A stretch of 64,000 nt of DNA. It comes from Pararoseomonas sp. SCSIO 73927 (GTDB lineage Bacteria > Pseudomonadota > Alphaproteobacteria > Acetobacterales > Acetobacteraceae). Positions within the stretch are counted from its first letter, which is position 1. Each line of letters begins with the position of its first letter. This document shows, piece after piece, positions 17,249 to 25,565 of the stretch. Position numbers and translations under genes: made by a program. The notes below the pieces were generated by a model, which saw nothing but the letters and a program-made list of their open reading frames with translations, did no database searches and had not been told where the DNA came from. The stretch covers positions 3,628,001 through 3,692,000 of the forward strand of contig NZ_CP146232.1 in NCBI RefSeq assembly GCF_037040815.1, written 5' to 3'.

Positions 17249-18514
17249 TCAGGCCGTGGCCGTCCTGCCCAGCCGCGCCGAGAGGCTGGGCCGCGCATTC
17301 AGCAGCACCGGGTCGAACCCCGCCTTCCGCTTGTAGCCGAGCGAGATCCCCTCCAACTCGGAGAAGGGCAGCACCGCCTCGCGCCCGCCCACGGCCTCGA
17401 ACCCGTCCGGCGCCCGCTGATCCGCCAGGTCCAGCACGAGGTCCGGCCCCTGGCCCCGCGCCGCCTCCACCAGCGCCGAGGTCGCCGGCCGCCGCGCCGC
17501 CTCGTAGGCCCGCAGCCCCGCCGCGGCATTGCCCTCCACCGCCAGGTGATAGGCCAGGGTGCGCGCGTCCAGGATGCCCTGCGACGCCCCGTTGGACCCG
17601 ATCGGGTACATCGGGTGCGCCGCATCCCCCAGCAGCGTCACCCGCCCGCGCGTCCACTCCGGCAGGGGATCGCGGTCCACCATCGGGAACTCGTACACCT
17701 CCTCCGTCGCCCGGATCAGGGATGGCACGGAGAGCCACGGCCACTCCCACCCCGCGAAGTCCGGCAGGAAGTCCTCGATCCGCCCGGCCCGGTTCCAGTC
17801 CTCCCGCGCCCAGTGCATATCCGCGGGCATCCGCTTCTCGGCGATCCAGTTGATGAGGGCCGGCCGCTCCGCCGTCGCTTCCCGGATCGGGTAGCAGACG
17901 AACTTCAGGTCGCCTGTCCCGGCCTGCACCATGGTCCGGCCGGTCAGGTAGCCCGGGTGCTCGGACACCGCCCGCCACATCAGGTTCGCGTTCCAGCGCG
18001 GCGCCCCCTCATGCGGGTCCCAGGCCGCCCGGATGGCGCTGTGGATGCCGTCCGCGGCCACCACCACGTCGCCCCGCGCCGCGCCGCCGCCCTCCAGCCG
18101 CAGCGTCGCGCCATCGGCGTCCGACTCCGCCCCGATCCCGCGGGAGCCGAGATGCACCGCATCGCCCAGCCGCTCCCGCGCGGCCGCCAGGAGCAGCATG
18201 AACAGTTCGCCGCGATGGATGCTCACCTGCGGCCAGCGGTATCCGGCGGCCAGCCCCCGGTCCTCGCGCCACACCTCCTCACCCCGCCGCGTGGCGTAGA
18301 GCAGCTCCCGCGTCGGCACGCCGGCGGCCAGCACGCGCTCGCCCAGCCCCAACTCCGTCAGCTCCCGCACTGCGTGGGGCAGCAGGTTGATCCCGACGCC
18401 GAGCGCGCGCGGCGCCGCCACCGCCTCGTGGACCTCCACCCCAATCCCCGCCTGGTGGAGCGCCATCGCCAGCGTCAGCCCGCCGATCCCGCCACCGGAA
18501 ATCACAACATGCAT
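17249..18514 (-). CDS. FAD-dependent monooxygenase (PhzS-like)
   Basis: A 421-residue class A flavoprotein monooxygenase or flavin-dependent oxidoreductase. VISGGGIGGLTLAMAL is the N-terminal FAD-binding GxGxxG motif, VVAADGIHSAIR is the DG motif, and TLLGDAAHPMYPIGSNGASQ is the GD motif that contacts FAD ribose. The length and GINLLPHAVREL segment resemble PhzS-type hydroxylases of aromatic substrates. It is transcribed divergently from a MarR regulator, with a palindromic operator in the 56-bp gap, so it is likely induced by an aromatic ligand. The substrate is unknown. Confidence 0.85.
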   Translation of the reverse strand: MHVVISGGGIGGLTLAMALHQAGIGVEVHEAVAAPRALGVGINLLPHAVRELTELGLGERVLAAGVPTRELLYATRRGEEVWREDRGLAAGYRWPQVSIHRGELFMLLLAAARERLGDAVHLGSRGIGAESDADGATLRLEGGGAARGDVVVAADGIHSAIRAAWDPHEGAPRWNANLMWRAVSEHPGYLTGRTMVQAGTGDLKFVCYPIREATAERPALINWIAEKRMPADMHWAREDWNRAGRIEDFLPDFAGWEWPWLSVPSLIRATEEVYEFPMVDRDPLPEWTRGRVTLLGDAAHPMYPIGSNGASQGILDARTLAYHLAVEGNAAAGLRAYEAARRPATSALVEAARGQGPDLVLDLADQRAPDGFEAVGGREAVLPFSELEGISLGYKRKAGFDPVLLNARPSLSARLGRTATA

Positions 18515-18561
18515 TGGCCGTTCCTCCTGTTGCCGGGCAGGATGGCAGCGCGAGAGGAAAG

Positions 18562-18576
18562 GTTCAACAGTTGAAC
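18562..18576. promoter_or_regulatory. palindromic operator at the marR start
   Basis: GTTCAACAGTTGAAC is a perfect 7-1-7 inverted repeat that overlaps the end of the ribosome-binding region and the TTG start of the MarR gene, 48 bases from the start of the divergent monooxygenase. Size and symmetry fit a MarR dimer site, so autoregulation and control of the monooxygenase are likely. Confidence 0.6.
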
Positions 18577-19038
18577 GATCCGGACGACGACATCCCGGAT
18601 GCTGCCAACCTCGGGGCCGGCTTCGGCCCCCTGGCCGGCACCGTCTCCTACGGCATCAAGCGCGCCTACCTGCGCGTGATCCGGGACCTAGAGGCGACGC
18701 TCGCCCCGATGGGCTTCACCCCGCCGCTGCTGGCCGCCCTGTCGATCGTGGCGGCCAACCCCGGCATCGCCCCCGCGCGGCTGGCCGCCGCCATGGGCCA
18801 TGGCCGCTCCCGCGCCGCGCCGCTGCTGGACCACCTGCAGGCCCAGGGAATGCTGGAGCGCCTAGCGGGCCCGGACCGCCGCAGCATCGGCCTGAACGCC
18901 ACCGCCGCCGGCCGCGCCACGCTGCGCCGCCTGAAGCCGGTCATCGCCGAGCACGAGGCGCGGATCACCGCCGGCCTCTCCGCCGCGGAGGCCGAGGCGC
19001 TGCCCGTTCTGCTGGACCGTCTGTCTCCCGGCGGCTGA
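18571..19038 (+). CDS. MarR family transcriptional regulator
   Basis: A 155-residue winged-helix regulator. An N-terminal helix (YGIKRAYLRVIRDLEATLAPMG) is followed by the helix-turn-helix IAPARLAAAMGHGRSRAAPLLDHL and the wing LERLAGPDRRSIGLNATAAG, then the dimerisation helices. The start is taken as TTG at 18571, because GAGGAAAGG at 18554-18562 lies 8 bases upstream; no ATG occurs near. It is divergent from the flavin monooxygenase and overlaps a perfect palindrome. The gene 82 bp downstream (amidohydrolase) may be in the same catabolic locus. Confidence 0.85.
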   Translation: MNDPDDDIPDAANLGAGFGPLAGTVSYGIKRAYLRVIRDLEATLAPMGFTPPLLAALSIVAANPGIAPARLAAAMGHGRSRAAPLLDHLQAQGMLERLAGPDRRSIGLNATAAGRATLRRLKPVIAEHEARITAGLSAAEAEALPVLLDRLSPGG

Positions 19039-19120
19039 GCGGGCGCTTCACGTTGCCGTCGCGCGAGCGCCGGGCCTAGCCTCCACCAGCCGCCCGGAAA
19101 GGGCGGAACGGAGGAAACCG

Positions 19121-20068
19121 ATGACCATCCCCCAGCACGGCCGGCGAACCGTCCTCGCCGGCGCCGCCGCCCTCTCGGCCGCCGCCCTCGCGCGCCCCGC
19201 CCTCGGCCAGCACGCCATCCCCTTCTCCGCCGGCGCCGAAGCGCCGCGCTTCCGCGCCCCGCCGAACGCCTGCGACTGCCACTTCCACATCTACGACAAC
19301 CGCACCCCGCCCGCCCCGGGCGGCCTCGCCGCGCCCGACGCCTCGCCGGACGACTACCGCAAGCTTCAGGCGCGCATCGGCACCACGCGCGGCGTCGTGG
19401 TCCAGCCCTCGCTCTACGGCACGGACAACACGCCCACCCTGGCCGGCATGGCCGCGCTGGGCCCCAACTTCCGCGGCGTCGCCGTGGTCAACACCTCCGT
19501 CACCGACGCGGAGCTGCAGCGCCTGCACGCCGCGGGCATCCGCGGCATCCGCTTCAACCTCGCCCAGTTCGGCGCCACCACGCTGGAGATGCTGGAACCC
19601 CTCTCGCAGCGCGTGGACGCGCTCGGCTGGCACTGCCAGATCAACATGCCCGGCGAGAAGATCGTGGAGGCCGGCGACACCTTCCGCCGCGTCCGCGGCA
19701 AGCTCGTCTTCGACCACCTGGCCCACTGCCCCCAGCCCGCCGGCGTGGAGAGCGAAACCTTCAAGCTGGTCCGGTCCCTGATCGACCGGGGCAACACCTG
19801 GGTGAAGCTCTCCGGCGCCTATGCCGACACCAGGTCCGGCCCGCCCGCCTACGCCGATTCGAGCGCCGTCGCCCGCGCCTTCGCCGCCGCCGCGCCGCAG
19901 CGCATGGTCTGGGGCAGCGACTGGCCACACCCGACGGAGGCCGCGGACAAGAAGCCCGACGACGCCGTGCTCTTCGACCTCCTCACGAACTGGGTGCCCG
20001 ACGAGACCGCGCGCCGCCGCATCCTCGTGGACAACCCCGCCGAGCTCTACGACTTCCCGAGGACCTGA
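19121..20068 (+). CDS. Tat-exported amidohydrolase (2-pyrone-4,6-dicarboxylate lactonase-like)
   Basis: A 315-residue metal-dependent TIM-barrel hydrolase of the amidohydrolase_2 group. GRRTVLAGAAALSAAALA is a twin-arginine signal with cleavage near ALGQ. DCHFHIYD carries the HxH metal ligands at the first strand and VWGSDWPHP the catalytic Asp at the last. INMPGEKI and KLVFDHLAHCPQP are family-typical. Relatives hydrolyse lactones of aromatic catabolism. It is followed 144 bp later by a Bug receptor, a frequent pairing of periplasmic hydrolase and carboxylate uptake. The substrate is not known. Confidence 0.8.
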   Translation: MTIPQHGRRTVLAGAAALSAAALARPALGQHAIPFSAGAEAPRFRAPPNACDCHFHIYDNRTPPAPGGLAAPDASPDDYRKLQARIGTTRGVVVQPSLYGTDNTPTLAGMAALGPNFRGVAVVNTSVTDAELQRLHAAGIRGIRFNLAQFGATTLEMLEPLSQRVDALGWHCQINMPGEKIVEAGDTFRRVRGKLVFDHLAHCPQPAGVESETFKLVRSLIDRGNTWVKLSGAYADTRSGPPAYADSSAVARAFAAAAPQRMVWGSDWPHPTEAADKKPDDAVLFDLLTNWVPDETARRRILVDNPAELYDFPRT

Positions 20069-20212
20069 CCGGGGAAGGGGAGGGGGCGCGTCCCTCTCCC
20101 CACCCGTTGACCGCAACGATGGCGCCATGCACGAGATCGCGGCACACACGCCGCCGGCCCATCCAACCAGACCGGGCGCCGGACAAGGCGAGAGACGGGA
20201 CAGGAAACCTCC

Positions 20213-21187
20213 ATGACGTCCAACGGCATCAGCCGCCGCGCCGCCCTCGCGACCGGTCTCCTCATGCCCTTCGCCGCGCGCGCCGCCCTGCCGGACCGCC
20301 CGATGCGCCTCGTCCTCGGCTTCCCGCCCGGCAGCGGCCCGGACGTGGTCGGCCGCATCCTCGCGGAGGGCCTTCGCGACTCTCTGCCCGCCGGCGTCGT
20401 GGTGGATAACAAGCCCGGCGCCGCCGGCGCCATCGCCGCCCAGGAGGTGGCCCGCGCCGCCCCGGCGGACGGCACCGCCCTCCTTTTCGGGGAGGTCGGC
20501 CAGCTCGCCATGGCCCCCAGCACCTATGCCCGCCTGCCTTACGACCCCGCGAAGGACTTCGCCCCCGTCTCCCAGGTCGCCGCAGCCGACTTCGCCCTCG
20601 TCGTCCCCATCACCGTCGCCGCCAACTCCCTGGCCGACTACGTCACCTGGGCGAAGGCGCAGAACCAGGTCTTCATGGGCACCTTCGGCGCCGGCACCCC
20701 CGGCCATTTCGGCGCCGCCATCCTGGCGAACGAGGCCGGCTTCCCCGCCGAGGCCGTCCATTTCCGCTCCACCGGCGATGCCATGACGGCGATCCTGAAC
20801 GGCAACGTCCAGGGCATGTTCGGCACCGTTGCCCTCGTCGCCCCGCATGTGCGCGCCGGCAAGCTGAAGGCCCTTGCCGTCACCGGCCCCGCCCGCTCCC
20901 CCCTCTTGCCGGAAGTCCCCACCACCACCGAGCTCGGCCGCCCCGCCCTCGCCTTCGACGCCTGGTTCGGCCTCGTCGCCCCCGCCGCCACCCCCGCCAG
21001 CACCCTCGCCTCGCTGGACGAGGCCGTGGGCCGCGCCCTGGCCGCCCCCGCGCTCCGCACGAAGATGGAGGAGGCCGGCTTTCGCGCCGCCCCCCGGAAC
21101 CGGGAGGCCTTCAGCGCCCACATGCGCGCCGAGACCGCCCGCTGGGCCGAGGTGGTGAGGAAGACAGGCTTCCGCGCCATCGAGTAG
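20213..21187 (+). CDS. Bug family substrate-binding protein (TTT receptor)
   Basis: A 324-residue periplasmic receptor. SRRAALATGLLMPFAARA is a Tat-like signal. The mature protein begins LPDRPMRLVLGFPPGSGPDVVGR, followed by VVVDNKPGAAGAIAAQEVARAAPADG, TYARLPYDPAKDF and LLPEVPTTTELG, all Bug signatures. No TctAB genes are near. It lies downstream of a periplasmic amidohydrolase on the same strand and may bind its product; that is inference. Confidence 0.88.
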   Translation: MTSNGISRRAALATGLLMPFAARAALPDRPMRLVLGFPPGSGPDVVGRILAEGLRDSLPAGVVVDNKPGAAGAIAAQEVARAAPADGTALLFGEVGQLAMAPSTYARLPYDPAKDFAPVSQVAAADFALVVPITVAANSLADYVTWAKAQNQVFMGTFGAGTPGHFGAAILANEAGFPAEAVHFRSTGDAMTAILNGNVQGMFGTVALVAPHVRAGKLKALAVTGPARSPLLPEVPTTTELGRPALAFDAWFGLVAPAATPASTLASLDEAVGRALAAPALRTKMEEAGFRAAPRNREAFSAHMRAETARWAEVVRKTGFRAIE

Positions 21188-21221
21188 GCTCCGGCGCGAC
21201 CGGAACAGGGAAGGACCGACC

Positions 21222-21686
21222 TTGGCACTCCGCGGCTGGGCGAGCCTCGCGTGGCAGGCCGACTACGGCCAGTTCTACCTCGTCGACCCCGAGGATGCGG
21301 CGTTCCGGCCCCCCGAGGAGATCACGCCGGAGATGATGGAGCGCAGCCTCTTCGTCCCGCCCGCCGGCCTCGTGGTCTATACCGAGGGCTGCCTGCAGCA
21401 GCGCATCGACTTCGCCATCCACGATGCCGAGTCGGAGCACCCCGAGGCCGAGCCGATGACCGGCAATCCCTGGACCCGGGTCAGGACGGCCGATCTGTCC
21501 TTCCCCTCGCGCCGCTTCTCGATCTCCAGCCCTTCCAGCCCCGATCCCCTGCCGTGCGGCCCCTTCTTCCTCCTGGACACGCCATCGGTGAGGGCGCGGA
21601 TCGCCTGGATGGAGTTCCAGGGCAGCCGGGACGACAGCGTGCCGGTCGAGCCGGACGTCATCGCTATCACGCTCTGGCCGGCCTGA
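21222..21686 (+). CDS. hypothetical protein
   Basis: A 154-residue soluble acidic protein starting at TTG 21222 with GGGAAGGAC nine bases upstream. It has a Tyr/Phe-rich first third (QADYGQFYLVDPEDAAF) and a Ser/Pro-rich middle. No family is recognised. It converges on a DUF3237 gene with four bases between the stops. A TTG start and an isolated position leave some doubt, but the frame has the codon pattern of the neighbours. Confidence 0.5.
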   Translation: MALRGWASLAWQADYGQFYLVDPEDAAFRPPEEITPEMMERSLFVPPAGLVVYTEGCLQQRIDFAIHDAESEHPEAEPMTGNPWTRVRTADLSFPSRRFSISSPSSPDPLPCGPFFLLDTPSVRARIAWMEFQGSRDDSVPVEPDVIAITLWPA

Positions 21687-21690
21687 ACTC

Positions 21691-22146
21691 CTAGACCGCG
21701 AAAACTCGGATCCGCACGCTCTCCGGCCGCCGCTCCCCGAAGCCGACGAAGAGGCTCCGCCCCAGCCAGGCATGGTCCGCCGCCGCGGTCTCGAACACGG
21801 GCGAGGTGCGGAAATAGACCCGCTCCGGCGGCACCGGCTCCCCGCGCATCAGCCGCGCCATGTCCTCCGGCGCCGCCGTCCGCAGCCCGCGGTTCACCAC
21901 GTAGACGAGCGCCCCGTCGCTCAGCCGCAGCGTGTAGCGCGCCTCGATCTCCGCCACCCCGTCCGGCCGGATCAGCTGGAAGTCCGCCCCACCGGGCAGG
22001 ATCTCCCCCTCCATCCGCGGCCCGAAGGCCCGCCCGCCCAGGATCGGGATGATCCGCCGCTTCCCCAGCGGGGTCGCGCCCACCAGCACCGGCGGCCCCA
22101 CCGCCACGTCCAGCTCCCCGACGAACTCGCCCAGCGCTTCCGCCAT
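21691..22146 (-). CDS. DUF3237 domain-containing protein
   Basis: A 151-residue soluble beta-barrel-type protein. GELDVAVGPPVLVGATPLGKRRI opens the DUF3237 domain, followed by IIPILGGRAFGPRMEGEILPGGADF and EIEARYTLRLSDGALVYVVNRG, ending in the family-typical YFRTSPVFETAAADHAWL and FVGFGERRPESVRIRVF. The family function is not established; its fold is lipocalin-like. It is probably cotranscribed with the small membrane protein gene 10 bp downstream. Confidence 0.85.
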   Translation of the reverse strand: MAEALGEFVGELDVAVGPPVLVGATPLGKRRIIPILGGRAFGPRMEGEILPGGADFQLIRPDGVAEIEARYTLRLSDGALVYVVNRGLRTAAPEDMARLMRGEPVPPERVYFRTSPVFETAAADHAWLGRSLFVGFGERRPESVRIRVFAV

Positions 22147-22156
22147 TGCCTGCCCC

Positions 22157-22375
22157 TCAGATCCGCTTCTCGTCCTCGAGCCGCTTCACCACCCGCTTCG
22201 CCAGGATCTTCCCGATCCACCCCGCCACCGGCGCGGCCGGAAGCACCAGCACCCAGCCGGCATGCACGCTCTGCGTGACCAGCCCCAGCCCCAGGGCGAG
22301 CATCAGCCCCCCCACCAGCGCCCCCATGACGCCGGCCGTCAGCCCGAGAACGAGGATGTCTTCGCGGATTCCCAT
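22157..22375 (-). CDS. small two-segment membrane protein
   Basis: A 72-residue protein from the ATG at 22375; the frame is open to a TTG at 22411 but the ATG fits better. Two hydrophobic segments (LGLTAGVMGALVGGLMLALG and WVLVLPAAPVAGWIG) are followed by a basic amphipathic tail (KILAKRVVKRLEDEKRI). The strand is the same as the DUF3237 gene, but this gene lies after it in transcription only if the order is read right to left: it comes first here, 10 bp before the DUF3237 start. Function unknown. Confidence 0.5.
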   Translation of the reverse strand: MGIREDILVLGLTAGVMGALVGGLMLALGLGLVTQSVHAGWVLVLPAAPVAGWIGKILAKRVVKRLEDEKRI

Positions 22376-22613
22376 GCCGCGCCCGTTACGGAGCCTGATC
22401 CGGTTTGACAAGCGCCCCCCGATCCCCTATCGGCCGCCGCTCTTCCCGGGAACGTGGACGTGCCCAGGGGCCTTTGCCCCGAAGTGGCGCGCGCCCGCCC
22501 CGGCCCCGCATTCCCGCGGGCGCCGAAGGACTACCGGGACAACACCACGGGCAACGAGCTGCCAGATCAACTGGCTCGGCCGCCAGCCCGGACTGCGATG
22601 AAGGAGCCGGCGC

Positions 22614-23231
22614 ATGACCAAGCGCGCGGAAAGCAAGTACAAGATCAATCGCCGCCTCGGCGTGAACCTCTGGGGCCGCGCCAAGTCCCCGATCGCCAAG
22701 CGCGAGTACGGCCCCGGTCAGCACGGCCAGCGCCGTAAGAACAAGCCGACCGACTTCGGCATCCAGCTGATGGCGAAGCAGAAGCTCAAGGGCTACTACG
22801 GCAACATCGGCGAGAAGCAGTTCCGCAAGTACTACGACGAGGCCGTGCGCCGTAAGGGCGACACCTCCGAGAACCTGATCGAGCTGCTGGAGCGCCGCCT
22901 GGACTGCGTGGTGTACCGCATGAAGTTCGTGGTCACGCCTTTCGCCGCCCGCCAGTTCGTCAACCACGGCCACATCACCGTCAACGGGCAGAAGGTGAAC
23001 ATCGCCTCCTACCTCGTGAAGGACGGCGACCTGATCGAGGTGAAGGAGAAGTCGAAGGGCCTCACCGCCGTGCTCGACGCCGCCCAGTCCGGCGAGCGCG
23101 ACGTGCCCGAGTACATCCAGGTGGACCACCGCCAGATGAAGGGCTCCTTCGTCCGCGCCCCGAAGCTGTCGGACGTGCCCTACCCTGTGCAGATGGAGCC
23201 GAACCTGGTCGTCGAGTTCTACTCGCGCTGA
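22614..23231 (+). CDS. rpsD: 30S ribosomal protein S4
   Basis: This 205-residue primary 16S rRNA-binding protein nucleates the 30S body. [20 protein letters not shown] and [15 protein letters not shown] are the N-terminal S4 block, and [15 protein letters not shown] with [22 protein letters not shown] is the S4 RNA-binding domain (about 95-160). The alphaproteobacterial type lacks the zinc-finger cysteines at the start. It is monocistronic with a strong terminator at 23290-23326. The last 19 bases of the gene are duplicated 29 bases downstream. Confidence 0.97.
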   Translation: MTKRAESKYKINRRLGVNLWGRAKSPIAKREYGPGQHGQRRKNKPTDFGIQLMAKQKLKGYYGNIGEKQFRKYYDEAVRRKGDTSENLIELLERRLDCVVYRMKFVVTPFAARQFVNHGHITVNGQKVNIASYLVKDGDLIEVKEKSKGLTAVLDAAQSGERDVPEYIQVDHRQMKGSFVRAPKLSDVPYPVQMEPNLVVEFYSR

Positions 23232-23260
23232 TCTTGAGGTCCGAGTTCTACTCGCGCTGA
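23213..23260 (+). repeat. direct duplication of the rpsD 3' end
   Basis: CGAGTTCTACTCGCGCTGA, the last codons and stop of rpsD at 23213-23231, recurs exactly at 23242-23260, 29 bases later. The ten bases between are unique. This looks like a short tandem duplication or the scar of an insertion that targeted the gene end. Confidence 0.8.
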
Positions 23261-23289
23261 ACCAGGGCGCTCTTCGAAGCGTTGCCCGG

Positions 23290-23326
23290 ACGGCCGGAGG
23301 GGATACCCTCCGGCCGTCTCTGTTTT
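23290..23326 (+). terminator. rho-independent terminator of rpsD
   Basis: ACGGCCGGAGGG at 23290-23301 pairs perfectly over 12 bp with CCCTCCGGCCGT at 23306-23317 around GATA, followed by CTCTGTTTT. It lies 59 bases after the rpsD stop and before the next gene. Confidence 0.85.
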
Positions 23327-23343
23327 CGGGGGATCGCATCGCC

Positions 23344-24120
23344 ATGCCGCAGGACCAGCTCCGCCGCCTTCTCTGCCTCATCCTGCCCTGGGTGCAGATC
23401 GTCACCGCCTTCCTGCCGGCCCTCGGCCTCGGCACCTCCATGGCCGTCGTCTCCGCCGCCACCCGCACCCCCGTGGTGCCCGCCGGCTACGCCTTCTCGA
23501 TCTGGAGCCTCATTTTCGCCCTCGCCGCTGCCTACGGCATCTGGCAGTTCCTGCCCGCCAACCGCGACAGCGCCCTGGCCCGGCGCACGGGCTGGCCGCT
23601 CGCCGGCAGCTTCGCCCTCAACACCCTCTGGCAGGTCACCTCCCAGCTCACCGCCTCGGTCGGCTTCGGTCTCTTCCTCATCATCCTGGCCAGCCTCGCT
23701 TGCGCCCTCTGGGCCCTGTTCACGGCCCGCAACACGCCCGAACCCGGCCTCGCCGCCCGCTGGATCGTCGCCCCGCTCACCGGGCTTCTGGCGGGCTGGC
23801 TCACCGCCGCCAGCTTCGTGAACCTTTCCTCCGCCGCCCGCGCCACCGGCATCCTGCCGGAGCACGGCATCGCCGCCACGCTCGCCGCCGTCATCATCCT
23901 GCTGGCGGCCGGAGGCGCTGCCGCCGCCCTCGTCTGGCTGCTGCGGCGAGACGCCTCCTGGTTCGCCGGCGCCATCCTCTGGGCCTTCGTCGGCGTCGTC
24001 GCCGCCAATCTCGGCGTGAACCAAGTGAACATCCCCGCCGCCCTGGCCGCCGGCGTGATGCTGGCCCTCGTCTTTGCCGTGGCCTGGCAGCGCCGCCGCG
24101 CCGGTCCCCTGCCGGTCTAG
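23344..24120 (+). CDS. TspO/MBR-related membrane protein
   Basis: A 258-residue inner-membrane protein with about seven hydrophobic segments. AGYAFSIWSLIFALAAAYGIW and AGSFALNTLWQVTSQL resemble the Pro/Trp-rich first and third helices of TspO-like tryptophan-rich sensory proteins, in the longer variant found in actinobacteria and alphaproteobacteria. Typical TspO is about 160 residues, so roughly 90 C-terminal residues (three further helices) are extra. The role in classical TspO is porphyrin or stress signalling; for this variant it is unknown. Confidence 0.55.
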   Translation: MPQDQLRRLLCLILPWVQIVTAFLPALGLGTSMAVVSAATRTPVVPAGYAFSIWSLIFALAAAYGIWQFLPANRDSALARRTGWPLAGSFALNTLWQVTSQLTASVGFGLFLIILASLACALWALFTARNTPEPGLAARWIVAPLTGLLAGWLTAASFVNLSSAARATGILPEHGIAATLAAVIILLAAGGAAAALVWLLRRDASWFAGAILWAFVGVVAANLGVNQVNIPAALAAGVMLALVFAVAWQRRRAGPLPV

Positions 24121-24219
24121 GGCGCGCGGCCACCTAGCCGCCGCGCCCATCCCCCGGCACACTCCCGCCCGCCCCGGCGGCGTAGGGGACCGGGCCGATG
24201 AGAGGGCGGAACGCAAGAT

Positions 24220-25446
24220 TTGAGGTTGCCCCTGTGGGTCAGCGCCCTGGTCGCGACCCTCCTCGTCCAGACCGTCAGCTCCTTCGCCTCCCTCGCCGTG
24301 CCGCTGCTGGGCCCGCCGCTGATGGCCCGCGCCGGCCTCGCGCCGGAGAGCATCGGCCTCGTCTCCGCCATGACCTCGGGCGGCATCTGCTGGTGCCTGG
24401 CCTGCGGCGGGCCGATGCTCGGCCACCACGGCCCGGTCCGTACCCTGCAACTCGGCCTCGTCTGCATGGCGCTCGGCCTCCTCGCCCTCTCGCAGCCCCT
24501 GGGCCTGCTCGGGCTCCTCGGCGCGCTCGCGATCGGCTTCGGCACCGGCCACAACACGCCGGCCGGCAGCCAGATCCTCGTCCGGGCCGCCCCGCCCCGG
24601 CACCGCACGCTCATCTTCTCCATCAAGCAGGCCGGCGTTCCCCTGGGCGGCGCCCTGGCGGGCCTCGCCGTCGCGCCGCTGGTCCTCTCGCAGGGCCTCT
24701 CCGGCGCCCTGTGGACGATCATCGGCATCGTGCTGCTCACGATCCTCCTCGTGCAGCCCTTCCGCCGAAGGCTGGATAACGACCGCGCCCCGGAACGGCG
24801 CGGCTGGGCCCGCGCGCTCCTCTCCCCGGCCGCCGCGGCGCATTCCGTCCGCGTCCTGCGCGCGCACCCCTCCCTGCCACTGCTCACGGGCCTCTGCGCC
24901 TCCTTCTCCGTGCTGCAGTCCTGCCTCATGGCCTTCACCGCCACCTACGCCATCACCCGCCACGGCGCCTCCCTTGCGGAGGCCGGGCGGATCGTCGCGG
25001 TGATGCAGCTCGCCAGCATGGCCGGGCGGATCGCGCTGGGCGGGCTGGCGGACCGCATGGGCCACGCCCTCCGGCACCTGCTCCTGCAGGCCCTCGCGTC
25101 CGCCTTGGCTGTCGCCCTCCTCGTGGCGGTCGGCGGCGAGGGAGCCTGGGCCCTCTACGGCTGCGCCGCCCTGGTGGGCGTGACGGCGATCGGCTGGAAC
25201 GGCGTGCACATGGCGGAGCTGGCGCGCGTCTCACCCCTGCACCTCGTCAGCGACGTCACCTCGGCCGTCGGCCTCTTCGGCTTCGTCGGCTCGATCCTCG
25301 GGCCGCTGGCCTTCACCCTGCTTGTCGGCTGGACCGGGAGCTACGACCTCGCTCTCCTCGTCATGGCCGCCCAGCTGGCTCTTTTCGGCCTCGCCGGCGG
25401 CGTGGTCACCGCAAGGGCGAGGGGCCGGCCGGGCGACAGCCCCTGA
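24220..25446 (+). CDS. MFS transporter
   Basis: A 408-residue twelve-segment major facilitator. The start is TTG at 24220 (no ATG precedes the first helix). The motif between helices 2 and 3 is degenerate (GGPMLGHHGPVRTLQ). The loop RHRTLIFSIKQAGVPLGGALAG (helix 4-5) is shared almost exactly with the other MFS protein at 27684-28958, so the two are paralogues. They flank an amino-acid receptor and a Bug receptor. Substrate and direction of transport are unknown. Confidence 0.85.
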   Translation: MRLPLWVSALVATLLVQTVSSFASLAVPLLGPPLMARAGLAPESIGLVSAMTSGGICWCLACGGPMLGHHGPVRTLQLGLVCMALGLLALSQPLGLLGLLGALAIGFGTGHNTPAGSQILVRAAPPRHRTLIFSIKQAGVPLGGALAGLAVAPLVLSQGLSGALWTIIGIVLLTILLVQPFRRRLDNDRAPERRGWARALLSPAAAAHSVRVLRAHPSLPLLTGLCASFSVLQSCLMAFTATYAITRHGASLAEAGRIVAVMQLASMAGRIALGGLADRMGHALRHLLLQALASALAVALLVAVGGEGAWALYGCAALVGVTAIGWNGVHMAELARVSPLHLVSDVTSAVGLFGFVGSILGPLAFTLLVGWTGSYDLALLVMAAQLALFGLAGGVVTARARGRPGDSP

Positions 25447-25565
25447 GCTCCACGCCTCGGCGCCTTGCGGCCGCCCCGCGCGGGAAAGCGGATCGCGGCC
25501 CTCTGCCATGTTGACGGCTCTGTGAGCCATCCTCAGGCTCCCTCCAACCTATCGGAGAGGAAGAC

